64,000 nucleotides of DNA from Dyella flava (lineage in GTDB: Bacteria > Pseudomonadota > Gammaproteobacteria > Xanthomonadales > Rhodanobacteraceae), in the NCBI RefSeq assembly GCF_016904955.1, contig NZ_JADIKE010000031.1, positions 1 to 64,000 on the forward strand, in the 5' to 3' direction. Under the pieces are notes generated by a model, which ran no database searches, was not told the origin of the DNA, and saw only the letters and a list, made by a program, of their open reading frames with translations. Numbering within the stretch: position 1 is the stretch's first letter; the number at the start of each line of letters is the position of its first letter. Of this stretch, positions 62,263 to 64,000 are shown in pieces. Both the position numbers and the translations under genes were made by a program.

Positions 62263-64000
62263 TCACGCCACTGACTTGCTGCTGCGCTTGAGCTCGGTCC
62301 TGGTCGGTGAAAGTACCGGCACCGTGCTGATCGCAAATTGCGCGGCCTCTTCAAACGAGTTCGCCACCCGATCGATGCAGGGGCCAGTCGTTATCGGCTC
62401 TGGCGTTTCCAGCAATTGCGGCAAAAGCACGGCAACAATGTTGGCATTCGGCAAGCGGCGGCGCATGTCCTTGGCCATGGCATTGATCTGCTCTTCTTCC
62501 TTGGCAGGCGTGCTGCCGACGATGTAGACCATGGAGACGGCATCCGGCGTCGCCTCGGGATGTTTCTCCGACTCGAACGCCTTGATGTCTTCAATGGTGA
62601 AGTGGCGTGCATCGATATTCAGATCACGCAGCACCCGCACCAGGATCTCGGTGACCAATTCATCATCCTGCGTGCACGCTTCCACGCACAGGGCAATCGA
62701 CTTAGGCGCGACGGCCAAGGGCCCCTGCCAGCGGCCGCTCACATTCTCGCGCCGTTGCCGCAGGCTGAAGGCGAGACTGCCGTCGCTGAGCACGGAGGTG
62801 CTACGCCACCAGCCGAAGCGTGCGCGCGATTCGCCCGTCAGCGTCTCGATTGCGCGCACGATGGCTCGCCTCGCCTTGAGCCGCTGCTCCGGACCAATCG
62901 CGCCATGCGCAAGATCGACCAGCGCCAGTTGCAGGGCTGGCAGCAGCACCACATCACAGTATTTGGCAAAGGATTTGCGCTTCAAAAACTCGCGTCCCGA
63001 GGTGATGACTTCCTGTGCATCGCCCGAAAGCGCGCGTTGATAGAACCGCTCCGGCAAGGTGAGCGCCGGCCGGTCACCCAGCAGGACTTCCAGCAGGGCA
63101 AGCGCCTTCACATGGCGTCCCGCCACCACCAGGCACAAGGTCAGCGGTGTCGACAGGATCAATCCGGCCGCGCCCCACAACCAGCTCCAGAAGATCGCCG
63201 CCACCACCACGGCAAGCGGCGACAGACCGGTGGTGTGTCCATACAAGTTCGGCTCGACCAGCTGACTCACGATAACCTCGACCACCACGAACAGGCCCAA
63301 CGTCAGCAGCAGCATCGACCAACCGGGATCAACCGCTGCCGCCAGCAGGCTCGCCAGAATCATCGCCAGCCACACGCCCACATAGGGCACGAAACGCAGT
63401 ACCGCCGTACAAGCGCCCCAGAGCAACGCGTTCGGCAAGCCGATGATCATCAGGCCCAGCCAGATCACCACGCCCACGCCGAAGTTGACTGAAAACTGCG
63501 AAACGAAAAAGCGCGACAGGCGCTCGCCCGCATCGTTGATTGCCGCCGTGGTGGCACGCAGATCCTTGCCGCCGATGAGGCGGATAAAACGATCGCGTAA
63601 TGATTCGTGCTCCAGCAGCACGAAAATCAGCACCACCAACACAATGCCGCCGGTTTCCAGCGGCCCCCAGATCGAGGACAGCACCTTGGAGACGGCCTTG
63701 AGGGAGTTGTTGGTGTTGTTGACCATCGGTGGTGCGGCGGCGGTGGATACGGCCATGACGCCTTCAGGAGTAGGCGCACCGGCATATTCGTCGTCCAGAC
63801 CGATCACTTTGCCCGCCTCGCCCGATACCGCCTCGACCCGCCCCAGGGTGGCGTCATGCAGCACCTGCAGCTTGGTGTGAATGGTCGCCTCGTACTGCGG
63901 CAGGCTTCTGGCCAGATGCACTACCTGCGAACCGATCACCGTCATCAGCCCGCCGAGCAGAAGCGTCAGCAGCAGTACGGCGACCAATACGGCGGGTGTG
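62263..64000 (-). CDS. AI-2E family permease with long C-terminal domain (5' end beyond window)
   Basis: At least 578 residues; the start lies beyond base 64000. The visible first part is the C-terminal half of PF01594 (SQFSVNFGVGVVIWLGLMII; VEVIVSQLVEPNLYGHTTGL and LSPLAVVVAAIFWSWLWG), with about five transmembrane helices. A cytoplasmic part of about 300 residues follows, with no named domain, ending in a stretch reminiscent of an alpha/beta unit (DAVSMVYIVGSTPAKEEE). Family members are exporters of varied small molecules; AI-2 itself is only one. The C-terminal extension is the unusual feature. Confidence 0.85.
   Translation of the reverse strand, partial: TPAVLVAVLLLTLLLGGLMTVIGSQVVHLARSLPQYEATIHTKLQVLHDATLGRVEAVSGEAGKVIGLDDEYAGAPTPEGVMAVSTAAAPPMVNNTNNSLKAVSKVLSSIWGPLETGGIVLVVLIFVLLEHESLRDRFIRLIGGKDLRATTAAINDAGERLSRFFVSQFSVNFGVGVVIWLGLMIIGLPNALLWGACTAVLRFVPYVGVWLAMILASLLAAAVDPGWSMLLLTLGLFVVVEVIVSQLVEPNLYGHTTGLSPLAVVVAAIFWSWLWGAAGLILSTPLTLCLVVAGRHVKALALLEVLLGDRPALTLPERFYQRALSGDAQEVITSGREFLKRKSFAKYCDVVLLPALQLALVDLAHGAIGPEQRLKARRAIVRAIETLTGESRARFGWWRSTSVLSDGSLAFSLRQRRENVSGRWQGPLAVAPKSIALCVEACTQDDELVTEILVRVLRDLNIDARHFTIEDIKAFESEKHPEATPDAVSMVYIVGSTPAKEEEQINAMAKDMRRRLPNANIVAVLLPQLLETPEPITTGPCIDRVANSFEEAAQFAISTVPVLSPTRTELKRSSKSVA

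Noticed and set aside
62338..63492. 384-residue plus-strand frame
   Set aside because: Antisense to the AI-2E-type permease; composition rich in His, Gln and Arg, without hydrophobic structure.

Overview
The window is a high-GC stretch of a Gram-negative chromosome. The mix of genes (Wza/Wzb/Wzc-type exopolysaccharide export, a glycogen-trehalose cluster in the order glgA-glgB-treZ-malQ-treY-glgX, a TPR-sulfotransferase, a sedolisin protease, DUF2934 and PA2169-family stress proteins) and the GC-rich intergenic hairpin repeats suggest a gammaproteobacterium of the Xanthomonadales, most likely Rhodanobacteraceae (Dyella/Rhodanobacter-like). That placement is inference from gene content only. 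I recognised no rRNA, tRNA, CRISPR array, insertion sequence, prophage or replication origin.

Left part (1-16.6 kb): after about 600 bases of tandem intergenic repeat comes an exopolysaccharide locus. The plus-strand run encodes a WecA-like priming transferase, a GT2 glycosyltransferase, an EpsG-like polymerase, two paralogous asparagine-synthase-like proteins without a glutaminase domain, a Tat-exported beta-helix protein, a GT4 glycosyltransferase and a second, Sec-exported, beta-helix protein, closed by a strong terminator. Facing it on the minus strand are a Wzx-like flippase, a Wzc-type BY-kinase/co-polymerase and a Wzb-type phosphatase. The outer-membrane export lipoprotein (Wza) is divergent from wzb across an AT-rich control region containing a perfect palindrome. 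Together these make a complete Wzx/Wzy-type pathway with unusual accessory genes in duplicate.

Middle part (16.8-35 kb): a cytoplasmic-type trehalase; an MscS channel / alpha-beta hydrolase / small protein operon on the minus strand; then a tightly packed plus-strand operon glgA-glgB-treZ-malQ-treY-(DUF2934)-glgX with start/stop overlaps. It makes and remodels glycogen and converts glucan ends to trehalose, linking carbon storage to osmotic or desiccation protection.

35-52 kb: a set of signalling and stress genes: PA2169-type four-helix protein, OmpR-type regulator, PAS hybrid histidine kinase, BON protein, cupin with a small upstream ORF, degenerate glycine-zipper protein, CHASE3 hybrid kinase with its single-domain regulator, transketolase, a truncated PA2169-type gene, a frameshifted metallothionein-like gene, a DUF4142 protein, an HD-domain protein divergent from a GlxA-type AraC regulator, and an exported peroxiredoxin.

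52-64 kb: TetR regulator, Tat-exported phosphoesterase, sedolisin (S53) protease, TPR-sulfotransferase, an ArsR/SRPBCC/DUF1801 operon, a DUF1080 protein, small exported proteins and an AI-2E family permease cut by the window end. The points most worth a second look are the duplicated AsnB-like and beta-helix genes in the EPS locus, the metallothionein frameshift, and a repeat unit apparently split by the cupin segment.
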